Below are positions 56,791 through 64,000 of a stretch of DNA of 64,000 nt, one piece after another. A model generated the notes under the pieces. It was given only the letters and a program-made list of their open reading frames with translations. It ran no database searches and was not told the DNA's origin. The stretch comes from Pseudomonas baltica. Lineage in GTDB: Bacteria; Pseudomonadota; Gammaproteobacteria; Pseudomonadales; Pseudomonadaceae. Location: contig NZ_CP134771.1 of the NCBI RefSeq assembly GCF_031880315.1, forward strand, positions 1,984,001 through 2,048,000, in the 5' to 3' direction. Position 1 is the first letter of the stretch; every line of letters starts with the position of its first letter. The position numbers were made by a program, and so were the translations under genes.

Positions 56791-57420
56791 ATGACACTTT
56801 CGACCCTGCACCCGGAAACCGCCGTTGCCCGCTACATCATTGGCGCCGGCGAGCCCTTCATGACAGAGATAAAGGCCGGGCAGACCCTGCGCCTGCTCGA
56901 CCTCGAAGGCAACCAGGCGGTGGACACGCTGTTCTACAGCGCCGCCGACCCCAGCGAGCGCTACGACGTGCAACGCACCTTGCGCCGCCAAGGCCGGGTG
57001 TACCTGAGCACCGGCAGCGTGCTGTATTCCAACCTCGGCCGGCCGTTGCTGACTATCGTCGATGACACCTGCGGGCGCCACGACACCCTTGGCGGCGCTT
57101 GTTCGCAAGAGAGCAACACCGTGCGCTACGCCTTGGACAAACGCCACATGCACAGCTGCCGCGACAACTTTCTCCACGCTTGCCAGCACGACGGCCGTTT
57201 GGGCAAGCAGGACATCAGCCCCAACATCAATTTTTTCATGAACGTGCCGGTGACCGCCGAGGGTGGCCTGACGTTCGAGGACGGCATCTCCGCGCCGGGC
57301 AAATACGTGGAGCTGCGCGCCGAGATGGACGTGATCGTGCTGATCTCCAACTGCCCGCAATTGAACAACCCGTGCAACGGCTATAACCCGACGGCCGCTG
57401 AGGTGCTGATCTGGGATTGA
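56791..57420 (+). CDS. Carboxyguanidine deiminase subunit (urea carboxylase-associated protein family, second)
   Basis: A 209-residue paralogue of the preceding protein and its expected heteromeric partner. It shares the core pattern: [32 protein letters not shown], and [22 protein letters not shown] ending with several cysteines ([21 protein letters not shown]) that could bind metal. Function as in the CgdAB deiminase is known for the family in guanidine operons and inferred here from context. The carboxylase begins 150 bp downstream, after a REP fragment and a guanidine-II riboswitch. Confidence 0.88.
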   Translation: MTLSTLHPETAVARYIIGAGEPFMTEIKAGQTLRLLDLEGNQAVDTLFYSAADPSERYDVQRTLRRQGRVYLSTGSVLYSNLGRPLLTIVDDTCGRHDTLGGACSQESNTVRYALDKRHMHSCRDNFLHACQHDGRLGKQDISPNINFFMNVPVTAEGGLTFEDGISAPGKYVELRAEMDVIVLISNCPQLNNPCNGYNPTAAEVLIWD

Positions 57421-57425
57421 GGGGA

Positions 57426-57451
57426 TCTTGCTCGCAAAGAGGCCGGTGCGA
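57426..57451. repeat. REP fragment after the second deiminase gene
   Basis: A degenerate half-element (cttgctcgcaaagaggccgg) follows the stop codon and precedes the guanidine-II riboswitch. Confidence 0.5.
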
Positions 57452-57480
57452 CCGCCGCAAAATGTAATGGATGCACACCC

Positions 57481-57528
57481 GCCCCAAGGACGACCCTGGG
57501 GCCTATCGAAAACAGCGGGACGGCCCGC
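57481..57528 (+). ncRNA. Guanidine-II riboswitch (mini-ykkC)
   Basis: Two hairpins with the class-defining ACGR tetraloops: P1 (57481-57502) has a nine-position stem, one mismatch, closing loop ACGA at 57490-57493; P2 (57515-57528) is GCGGG-ACGG-CCCGC. A 12-nt linker separates them. It lies 42 nt before the carboxylase ATG (57571). CCCTGG in the 3' arm of P1 (57494-57499) can pair with CCAGGG at 57557-57562, which overlaps the AGGGG ribosome binding site, suggesting that ligand-bound hairpins free the site. Motif identity is read directly; the switch mechanism is inferred. Confidence 0.88.
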
Positions 57529-57570
57529 TTCCCACTTGAGGCCCGCATCGAGGTCTCCAGGGGTCATGCC

Positions 57571-60500
57571 ATGTTCGACACACTGCTGATTGCCAACCGC
57601 GGCGCCATTGCCTGCCGTATTTTGCGCACCCTGCGCGACCTCAAGGTCCGGGGCGTGGCGGTCTATTCCGAAGCCGACCTGGCCAGCCGCCACTTGCTCG
57701 AGGCCGACGAAGCCCAAAGCCTGGGCGAAGGCGCCGCGGCCAACACCTACCTGCGCGTCGACAAGCTCCTCGCCATCGCCAAGGCCAGCGGCGCGCAAGC
57801 CATTCATCCCGGCTATGGATTCCTGTCCGAGAATGCCGCCTTCGCCGAAGCCTGCGAAGCAGCCGACATCGCCTTCGTCGGCCCAACACCCGAGCAACTG
57901 CGCCTGTTCGGCCTCAAGCACACCGCCCGCGCGCTGGCCCGCGAGCACGGCGTGCCACTGCTTGAAGGCACCGACCTGCTCGATAGCCTTGACGACGCCC
58001 TGCTGGCCGCCACCCAGGTCGGCTACCCGATCATGCTCAAGAGCACTGCCGGTGGTGGCGGCATCGGCATGCGCGTGTGCCGTTCGGCCGCCGAGCTGAG
58101 TGAGGCCTTCGAGACCGTCAAGCGCCTGGGCCAGAACAACTTCAGCGACGCCGGCGTATTCATCGAAAAATACATCGAGCGCGCCCGCCATCTGGAAGTC
58201 CAGGTGTTCGGCGACGGCGCCGGCGAGGTGCTGGCCCTTGGCGTTCGCGATTGCTCGGTGCAACGGCGCAACCAGAAGGTGCTGGAGGAAACCCCTGCGC
58301 CCAACCTGCCGGACGGCATGGCTGAAGCGCTGTGCAACGCCGCGGTGCAACTGGCCAAGGCGGTCAATTACCGCAGCGCTGGCACCGTCGAATTTGTTTT
58401 CGACAGTGACGATCAGCGGTTCTACTTTCTGGAAGTAAACACCCGCCTGCAGGTCGAGCACGGTGTGACCGAGCAAGTCTGGGGTGTCGACCTGGTGCGC
58501 TGGATGGTGCAACTGGCCGCCGGTGATCTGCCGCCACTGAGCGAGCTAAGCGCTGCGTTGCAACCCCGTGGCCACGCGATCCAGGCGCGCTTGTATGCCG
58601 AGGACCCAGGCAAGGATTTCCAACCGAGTCCGGGCTTGCTGACGCAGGTCGACTTCCCGCCAGCCGATGGCCAGCGCCTGCGCATCGATACCTGGGTGGA
58701 TGCCGGCTGCGAGATCCCGCCGTACTTCGATCCGATGATCGCCAAGCTGATCGCCTGGGCACCAAATCGTGAACAAGCCCGCCTGCAACTGCATCAAGCA
58801 CTGGGCGACAGCCACCTGTATGGCGTTGAAAGCAACCGCGATTACCTGCGCCAGATCCTGCTGGATACACCCTTTGCCAGCGGCCAGCCTTGGACACGCT
58901 GCCTGGAGCAGTTGGTGTACCGCGCAGACACCTTCGAGGTACTCAGCGGTGGTACCCAGACCACCGTGCAGGACTACCCCGGGCGCCTCGGCTACTGGGC
59001 GGTGGGCGTGCCACCCTCCGGGCCGATGGACAGCCGGGCGCTGCGCCTGGGCAACCACTTGCTAGGCAACTCGGCCGACTGCGCGGGCCTGGAAATCACC
59101 ATGAACGGCCCGCTGCTGCGCTTCAACGGAGCAGCGGTGGTGGCGGTAACCGGCAGCGATATCGCCGTGACCCTGGACGGCGTGGCGCAACCCCTCAACA
59201 CCGCGTTGTCGATTCCAGCCGGCGCGACCCTGAGCCTCGGCGCGGTGCGTGGCCATGGTGCGCGGGCCTACCTGTGCGTACGTGGTGGTATTCAGGTGCC
59301 TGACTATCTGGGCAGCAAAAGCACCTTCACCCTTGGCCAGTTCGGCGGCCATGGCGGCCGTGCCCTGCGGGCGGGTGATGTACTGCATCTTGCAGCGCTA
59401 GTGGATGCATCTGCCGGCGCGGCCATCCCGGCCCAGGCGCTGGCGCCGTTGGGCGAACTGCGCACCCTTCGGGTGATCTACGGCCCCCACGGTGCGCCGG
59501 AATACTTCACCGCAGGCTATATCGAGCAGTTTTTCGCCACGGCCTGGGAGGTGCATTTCAATTCCAGCCGTACCGGTGTGCGCTTGATCGGGCCCAAGCC
59601 TGAATGGGCCCGCAGCGATGGCGGCGAGGCGGGGCTGCACCCGTCGAACATCCATGACAATCCCTATGCCATAGGCGCGGTGGATTTTACCGGCGACATG
59701 CCGGTGATCCTCGGTCCGGACGGACCGAGCCTGGGCGGCTTCGTGTGCCCGGTGACGGTGATCGAGGCGGATCTGTGGCAGTTAGGGCAGTTGAAGGCTG
59801 GGGACAAGATCGAGTTCGTGCCGGTAGATGTGCCGACGGCACGGGCACTCAATGCCGAGCTGATTGCCAGGTTGACGCTAAAAACTTCGCAGGCAGGCCT
59901 TGCTCCCACAGGGATAACCGCTGACCACGCAGATCCCCTGTGGGAGCAAGCTGCACGTTCGGCGCCGAAGAACCCCTCGGCCACACCCCATGACTTGATC
60001 TCCCCCATCGTCCTCGACCTCGGCGCCAACGACACACGCCTGGTCGCACGCCTGGCCGGCGACACCCACCTGCTGCTGGAGATCGGCGCCGCCGAGCTCG
60101 ACCTGGTGCTGCGTTTCCGTGGCCACGCCCTGATGCAGGCACTGGAGGCCAAGGCCCTGGCCGGGGTCATCGATCTCACTCCCGGCATCCGCTCCCTGCA
60201 GATCCATTACCAGCCCGAACAACTGCCGCTCGCGCAGTTGCTGGAACTGATCGCCGGCGAGTGGGACGCCGTCTGCGCCGCCCGCGACCTGCAAGTGCCC
60301 TCACGTATCGTCCATCTGCCGCTGTCCTGGGACGACCCGGCTTGCCAGTTGGCCATCGACAAATACATGACCACCGTGCGCAAGGACGCACCCTGGTGCC
60401 CGAGCAATCTGGAATTCATCCGCCGCATCAACGACCTGCCCGACCTGGACCACGTCCAGCGCACCGTGTTCGACGCCAGCTACCTGGTGATGGGCCTGGG

Positions 60501-61248
60501 CGACGTCTACCTCGGTGCCCCGGTGGCCACCCCGCTGGACCCGCGCCATCGGCTGGTGACCACCAAGTACAACCCGGCACGCACCTGGACCGCCGAAAAC
60601 TCCGTGGGTATCGGCGGCGCCTACCTGTGCGTGTACGGCATGGAAGGCCCCGGTGGCTACCAGTTCGTCGGGCGCACGCTGCAGATGTGGAACCGCTATC
60701 GGGACGTCGACGCCTTCGAAGGCAAACCGTGGCTGCTGCGCTTCTTCGACCAGATTCGCTTCTACCCGGTGAGCGCCGATGAACTGCTGCGGATTCGCCG
60801 CGACTTCCCGCTCGGGCGCTTCGACCTGAACATCGAACACAGCCAGCTCAATCTGGCCGACTACCAGGGCTTTCTTGAACGCAACGCCGACAGCATCGGC
60901 GCCTTTCGCGCGCATCAGCAGCAGGCCTTCAATGCCGAACGCGAGCGTTGGATCGCCAGTGGCCAGGCGCATTTCGACAGCACCGAAGCGCTGGCACAAA
61001 TCACTGAGGAGTCGCCGTTGGAGGCTGGCCAACTGAGTGTCGACAGCCCGATCGCCGGCAACCTCTGGCAGGTGCAGGTGACCATTGGCGAGCGCGTCGA
61101 GGCGGGCGCGCCGTTGGTGGTGCTGGAGTCGATGAAAATGGAAATCCCGGTGCTGGCGCCCTGCGCTGGCGTGGTGCGGGACATCCGCGTGCAGCCCGGC
61201 TCGGCGATCCGTGCAGGGCAACGGGTGGTGGTGCTGGAGACAGACTGA
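57571..61248 (+). CDS. Guanidine carboxylase (biotin-dependent; usually annotated urea carboxylase)
   Basis: A 1225-residue enzyme that should carboxylate guanidine to carboxyguanidine with ATP and bicarbonate. Domains: biotin carboxylase (1-450, GYGFLSENAAFA, KSTAGGGGIGM, EVNTRLQVEHGVTE), carboxyltransferase part AHS2 (about 454-770), AHS1 (about 808-1050), and a C-terminal biotinyl domain with biotin Lys1189 in ESMKMEIP. AGGGG lies seven bases before the ATG. Between AHS2 and AHS1, residues about 772-800 are encoded by a REP palindrome. Urea carboxylase is the alternative; the two guanidine riboswitches and deiminase genes favour guanidine, and the substrate-site Asp/Asn reported to distinguish them could not be placed without an alignment. 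Confidence 0.9.
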   Translation: MFDTLLIANRGAIACRILRTLRDLKVRGVAVYSEADLASRHLLEADEAQSLGEGAAANTYLRVDKLLAIAKASGAQAIHPGYGFLSENAAFAEACEAADIAFVGPTPEQLRLFGLKHTARALAREHGVPLLEGTDLLDSLDDALLAATQVGYPIMLKSTAGGGGIGMRVCRSAAELSEAFETVKRLGQNNFSDAGVFIEKYIERARHLEVQVFGDGAGEVLALGVRDCSVQRRNQKVLEETPAPNLPDGMAEALCNAAVQLAKAVNYRSAGTVEFVFDSDDQRFYFLEVNTRLQVEHGVTEQVWGVDLVRWMVQLAAGDLPPLSELSAALQPRGHAIQARLYAEDPGKDFQPSPGLLTQVDFPPADGQRLRIDTWVDAGCEIPPYFDPMIAKLIAWAPNREQARLQLHQALGDSHLYGVESNRDYLRQILLDTPFASGQPWTRCLEQLVYRADTFEVLSGGTQTTVQDYPGRLGYWAVGVPPSGPMDSRALRLGNHLLGNSADCAGLEITMNGPLLRFNGAAVVAVTGSDIAVTLDGVAQPLNTALSIPAGATLSLGAVRGHGARAYLCVRGGIQVPDYLGSKSTFTLGQFGGHGGRALRAGDVLHLAALVDASAGAAIPAQALAPLGELRTLRVIYGPHGAPEYFTAGYIEQFFATAWEVHFNSSRTGVRLIGPKPEWARSDGGEAGLHPSNIHDNPYAIGAVDFTGDMPVILGPDGPSLGGFVCPVTVIEADLWQLGQLKAGDKIEFVPVDVPTARALNAELIARLTLKTSQAGLAPTGITADHADPLWEQAARSAPKNPSATPHDLISPIVLDLGANDTRLVARLAGDTHLLLEIGAAELDLVLRFRGHALMQALEAKALAGVIDLTPGIRSLQIHYQPEQLPLAQLLELIAGEWDAVCAARDLQVPSRIVHLPLSWDDPACQLAIDKYMTTVRKDAPWCPSNLEFIRRINDLPDLDHVQRTVFDASYLVMGLGDVYLGAPVATPLDPRHRLVTTKYNPARTWTAENSVGIGGAYLCVYGMEGPGGYQFVGRTLQMWNRYRDVDAFEGKPWLLRFFDQIRFYPVSADELLRIRRDFPLGRFDLNIEHSQLNLADYQGFLERNADSIGAFRAHQQQAFNAERERWIASGQAHFDSTEALAQITEESPLEAGQLSVDSPIAGNLWQVQVTIGERVEAGAPLVVLESMKMEIPVLAPCAGVVRDIRVQPGSAIRAGQRVVVLETD
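59884..59957. repeat. REP pair inside the guanidine carboxylase coding sequence
   Basis: CTTGCTCCCACAGGG at 59899-59913 is a perfect 15-bp inverse of 59936-59950, flanked by cttcgcaggcaggc, the REP arm sequence. It keeps the frame open and encodes the linker LKTSQAGLAPTG...LWEQAARS between the two carboxyltransferase domains. Confidence 0.9.
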
Positions 61249-61325
61249 TCCCTGAGGAAGCGGGCTGCGCCCGCGAAGAGGTTAGCTGCAACGACACACT
61301 GTTGGCTGATCGCTGAATTGACTGG

Positions 61326-61412
61326 CCACTTCGCGGGCAAGCCATGCTTCCACAGGCGTACGACTGTGGAACTGCTTGCACTGCAGGAGCAAAAGCTTGC
61401 TCGCGAAGAGGT
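61326..61412. repeat. REP elements between carboxylase and allophanate hydrolase genes
   Basis: cacttcgcgggcaagccatgct (from 61327) faces agcaaaagcttgctcgcgaag (to 61408), and a fragment gcgcccgcgaagagg lies earlier at 61267. These fill most of the 206-bp gap and may reduce expression of the last gene relative to the carboxylase. Confidence 0.8.
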
Positions 61413-61454
61413 CCGCAAGATCGCCACCCCCATTTCGTATCAGGAGCATTGTTC

Positions 61455-63215
61455 ATGACCATCCCCAACCTGCAACTCGACACCCTGCGCGCCGCCTACC
61501 GCGCCGGCACCCACAGCCCGCGTCAGCTCATCCTGCAACTGCGGGAAAAAGCCGCCGCCCTGAATCCCGAATACCACCTGTTCATCCACCTGCTCAGCGA
61601 AGCCGAGCTCGAACCCTACCTCGCCGCCCTTGAAAACCGCCGCCTCGACGATCTGCCACTCTACGGCATCCCCTTCGCCCTCAAGGACAACATCGACCTG
61701 GCGGGCATCCCCACCACGGCGGCCTGCCCGGCGTTCGCCTTCACCCCGCAGCGCTCGGCGACCATCGTCGAGCAGCTGATCGGCCTCGGCGCCATTCCGC
61801 TGGGCAAGACCAACCTCGACCAATTCGCCACCGGCCTCAACGGCACCCGCTCGCCCTACGGCGCCTGCATCAACAGCGTGCTCAAGGACTACCCCAGCGG
61901 CGGCTCCAGCGCGGGTTCGCCCCTGGCGGTGGCGCTGGGCGTCGCCAGTTTCGCTCTGGGCACCGATACCGCGGGCTCGGGCCGCGTGCCGGCAGCGCTC
62001 AACAACCTGGTCGGGCTCAAGGCCACCAAGGGCCTGATCTCCACAGCAGGCGTGCTGCCGGCGTGCCGCACGCTCGATTGCGTGACCACCTTCACCGCCA
62101 CTTGCAGCGAGGCCAGCCAACTGCTCGCCCTGACCGGCGGCCTCGACCCGCGTGACGAGTACAGCCGCGCCAACCCGCTGTGGAACGATGCGTCGGCGTT
62201 CGGCAGCGTGCGCCCGTTCCACTTCGGTGTGCCCACCCAGCTGGAGTTTTTCGGCTGCGCTGAAGGCCCGGCCTTGTTCGCCGATGCCGTGGCGCGCTTG
62301 CAGGCATTGGGTGGCCAGCCAGTGCCGTTCGACCTGGCGCCCTTCCTCGAAGTGGCCCGTCTGCTTTACGAAGGCCCTTGGGTGGCAGAACGCTACAGCG
62401 TGGTCGGCGAGCTGATCGAAACCCAGCCCGCAGCGGTGTTGCCGGTGATCCGCGACGTACTTGCCAAAGCGCCTGGCGTGACCGGCGTGCAGACCTTCCG
62501 AGCGCAGTACCGCCTGCAGGTGCTCAAAGCCCAATGTGATCAGATCCTCGCCGGGCTGGACTGCATGCTCACCCCCACCATCGGCCGCCCCGTGACCCTC
62601 GCCGAACTGACCGAAGAACCGGTGCTGCGCAACTCCGAGCTGGGTTACTACACCAACTTCATGAACCTGCTCGATTATGCCGCCGTCGCGGTGCCGACCG
62701 GCTTCATGGCCAACGGGTTGCCGTGGGGCGTGACCTTGTTCGGCCGCGCCTTTACCGATCAATACTTGCTCAGCGTGGCCAGCGCCTTGCACGGTGGCGA
62801 ACAGGCGCCGAGCACTGCGGCGCGCAACGACAAAGCACGGTTAGTGGTGTGCGGCGCGCATCTGGACGGCCTGGCCCTCAACTGGCAGCTCAAGCGGCGC
62901 GGCGCGCGGCTGCTGGAAACCACCCAGAGCTCGGCGGATTACCGTTTGTACGCACTGGCTGGCGGCCCACCGTTGCGCCCCGGCATGCTGCGCGTCGCCG
63001 AAGGGGGCGTGGCCATCGAGGTGGAAGTCTGGGAGTTGCCGAGCAGCGAATTGGGTTCGTTCCTCACCGGGATACCCGCGCCATTGGGGCTGGGCAAAGT
63101 GCAGCTTGCCGATGGCCGCTGGGAGAGTGGGTTCATCTGCGAGCCTTATGGCCTGGACGGCGCTGAAGACATCAGCCACCTGGGTGGCTGGCGCGCGTGG
63201 CTGGCCAGCCGGTGA
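61455..63215 (+). CDS. atzF: Allophanate hydrolase
   Basis: AtzF hydrolyses allophanate to two ammonia and two CO2, the last step of guanidine (or urea carboxylase) catabolism. The 586-residue protein is an amidase-signature enzyme: Lys in ALKDNID (about residue 77), cis-Ser in PSGGSSAGSPLAV and nucleophile Ser in GTDTAGSGRVPA (about residue 178). Residues about 450-586 form the C-terminal cyclotransferase-like domain of AtzF (VVCGAHLDGLALNWQL, GFICEPYGLDGAEDISHLGGWRAW). AGGAG precedes the ATG at 61455; the frame upstream is REP sequence. Confidence 0.94.
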   Translation: MTIPNLQLDTLRAAYRAGTHSPRQLILQLREKAAALNPEYHLFIHLLSEAELEPYLAALENRRLDDLPLYGIPFALKDNIDLAGIPTTAACPAFAFTPQRSATIVEQLIGLGAIPLGKTNLDQFATGLNGTRSPYGACINSVLKDYPSGGSSAGSPLAVALGVASFALGTDTAGSGRVPAALNNLVGLKATKGLISTAGVLPACRTLDCVTTFTATCSEASQLLALTGGLDPRDEYSRANPLWNDASAFGSVRPFHFGVPTQLEFFGCAEGPALFADAVARLQALGGQPVPFDLAPFLEVARLLYEGPWVAERYSVVGELIETQPAAVLPVIRDVLAKAPGVTGVQTFRAQYRLQVLKAQCDQILAGLDCMLTPTIGRPVTLAELTEEPVLRNSELGYYTNFMNLLDYAAVAVPTGFMANGLPWGVTLFGRAFTDQYLLSVASALHGGEQAPSTAARNDKARLVVCGAHLDGLALNWQLKRRGARLLETTQSSADYRLYALAGGPPLRPGMLRVAEGGVAIEVEVWELPSSELGSFLTGIPAPLGLGKVQLADGRWESGFICEPYGLDGAEDISHLGGWRAWLASR

Positions 63216-63474
63216 GCATCTGCAGGCTATAACGGCCCCTTCGCGGACTAAGACTGCTTGCACAGGTGCAGGCCACGTATCGGCTTGCGGTGGTGGGAGG
63301 GTCCAGGGTTCTGGGCAAGCTGCATCTGCCTTTTCGCGGGCAAGCCTTGCTCAGGTGTGACTCAGATTCGGCCAGCTGTGGGCGCATAGCTGGCTCGCGA
63401 AGAGGCCGGTACAGGGTGCACAAAACCTGACCCATCTGAGTGATAATGCCCCTCTACCCCATCAGCCGGCCATC
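63216..63474. repeat. REP-rich spacer after the guanidine operon
   Basis: These 259 bp hold a degenerate REP arm (ccccttcgcggac, 63236-63248) and a fuller pair: ttttcgcgggcaagccttgc (63331 on) against gctggctcgcgaagaggccgg (to 63409), with ctgtgggcgc inside. No gene is seen. The elements may end the operon transcript. Confidence 0.8.
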
Positions 63475-63693
63475 ATGCGCGATCACACCCTCTGCCCCGC
63501 CTGCGGCGCCAGCAACGCTTGCACCCTGGCCAATCCCGCCACTGCCGACCAGCCCTGCTGGTGCTTCACCGTGAACATCGATCCCGCCATCCTCGAAGCC
63601 CTGCCCACCGAGCTGCGCAATCAAGCCTGCCTGTGCCCACGCTGCGCCCAGGTCGATGCACAGCTCAAGGCCGACGCCGGGATAATCCGCTAA
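63475..63693 (+). CDS. Cysteine-rich CWC-family protein
   Basis: A 72-residue protein with zinc-ribbon-like cysteine spacing: CPACG and C16 near the start, the family motif CWCF near residue 28, and CLCPRCAQ near residue 52. CWC proteins are small, probably metal-binding, of unknown role. It sits 33 bp upstream of an RsuA-type gene on the same strand, a pairing common in Pseudomonas, so the two are probably one unit. Confidence 0.85.
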   Translation: MRDHTLCPACGASNACTLANPATADQPCWCFTVNIDPAILEALPTELRNQACLCPRCAQVDAQLKADAGIIR

Positions 63694-63726
63694 CATAGCC
63701 ACCCCTCCTCCTGCTGTTTTGCCCCT

Positions 63727-64000
63727 ATGCGCGTCGACCGTTTCCTCAGCAACCTGCCCCGCTTCAACCGCCAGCAAGTGCGCCTGCTGCTGGTCCAGGG
63801 TCGTGTGCAGATCGATAGCCAACCGGCGCGAGACGGCCATCACCCGGTCAACGAATTCAGCCAGGTGGTGGTCGATGGCGAGGTGCTGCAAGCCGGCCGC
63901 CCGCCACGCTACTTCATGCTGCACAAACCCATGGGCTACGTCAGCGCCACCAGCGATCCCCAGCACCCCACCGTGCTCGACCTGCTCGACGAGCCGGACA
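63727..64000 (+). CDS. rsuA: 16S rRNA pseudouridine synthase RsuA family, partial (N-terminal 91 residues)
   Basis: The frame from the ATG at 63727 stays open to the window edge. It encodes MRVDRFLSNLPRFNRQQVRLLL, an S4 RNA-binding domain (about 1-60), followed by the start of the catalytic domain (YFMLHKPMGYVSATSDPQHPTVLDLL). The catalytic aspartate lies beyond the edge. RsuA makes pseudouridine 516 of 16S rRNA; a close paralogue (RluB/E/F) cannot be fully excluded from the N terminus alone. Confidence 0.85.
   Translation, partial: MRVDRFLSNLPRFNRQQVRLLLVQGRVQIDSQPARDGHHPVNEFSQVVVDGEVLQAGRPPRYFMLHKPMGYVSATSDPQHPTVLDLLDEPD

Noticed and set aside
57571..63215. Naming the operon as urea carboxylase/urea amidolyase
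   Set aside because: The domain layout fits both, but two guanidine riboswitch classes and the paired deiminase subunits point to guanidine. I kept urea carboxylase only as the alternative.

Overview
This window is chromosomal DNA of a fluorescent-group-like Pseudomonas. The evidence is the core gene order (ispF-fghA-adhC ... ispD-ftsB-eno-kdsA-pyrG-tilS-accA-dnaE-rnhB-lpxB-lpxA-fabZ-lpxD-skp-bamA-rseP-dxr-cdsA-uppS-frr-pyrH-tsf-rpsB | map-glnD-dapC), GC-rich codon use, and many copies of the Pseudomonas REP palindrome (cttcgcgggcaagc...gctcccacag). I cannot name the species. No rRNA, tRNA, prophage, insertion sequence, integrase or CRISPR array was seen.

Region 1 (1-30.3 kb) reads almost entirely on the minus strand and is essential housekeeping. 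It covers tRNA modification (truD, tilS), isoprenoid synthesis (ispD, ispF, dxr, uppS), glutathione-dependent formaldehyde detoxification (adhC, fghA, with a divergent LysR regulator), glycolysis and nucleotides (eno, pyrG, pyrH), KDO and lipid A (kdsA, lpxD, lpxA, lpxB), fatty acids and phospholipids (accA, fabZ, cdsA), outer-membrane biogenesis (skp, bamA, rseP), replication (dnaE, rnhB), division (ftsB) and translation (frr, tsf, rpsB). Genes overlap or nearly touch. Hairpin terminators lie at rseP/bamA, pyrH/tsf and rpsB/tsf.

Region 2 (30.7-47.7 kb) reads mostly on the plus strand: map, the PII uridylyltransferase glnD, lysine/DAP synthesis (dapC, dapD, dapE), a CPA1 Na+/H+ antiporter, the Csd sulfur-transfer trio (csdA, csdE, tcdA), an NdvB-type GH17-GT2 glucan synthase, an orphan DUF1120 secreted protein, and rlmA. 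Region 3 (47.7-53.0 kb) holds a small conserved protein, plsB, a YbaY-like lipoprotein, a DUF4197 protein, rsmJ, and an unrecognised protein built on an internal repeat.

Region 4 (53.1-63.2 kb) is the most interesting part. It is an operon for import of guanidine and its use as a nitrogen source: an ABC transporter (binding protein, permease, ATPase), two carboxyguanidine deiminase subunits, a biotin-dependent guanidine carboxylase usually annotated as urea carboxylase, and allophanate hydrolase. The substrate assignment rests on RNA. A guanidine-I (ykkC) riboswitch precedes the transporter gene, and a second, unrelated guanidine-II (mini-ykkC) riboswitch, with two ACGR-loop hairpins, lies inside the operon just before the carboxylase. 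A sigma-54-like promoter upstream fits nitrogen control. A REP palindrome has become part of the carboxylase reading frame.

The right end (63.4-64 kb) has a small cysteine-rich CWC protein and the start of an RsuA-type pseudouridine synthase cut by the window edge. REP elements sit mostly at convergent gene ends and operon boundaries throughout.
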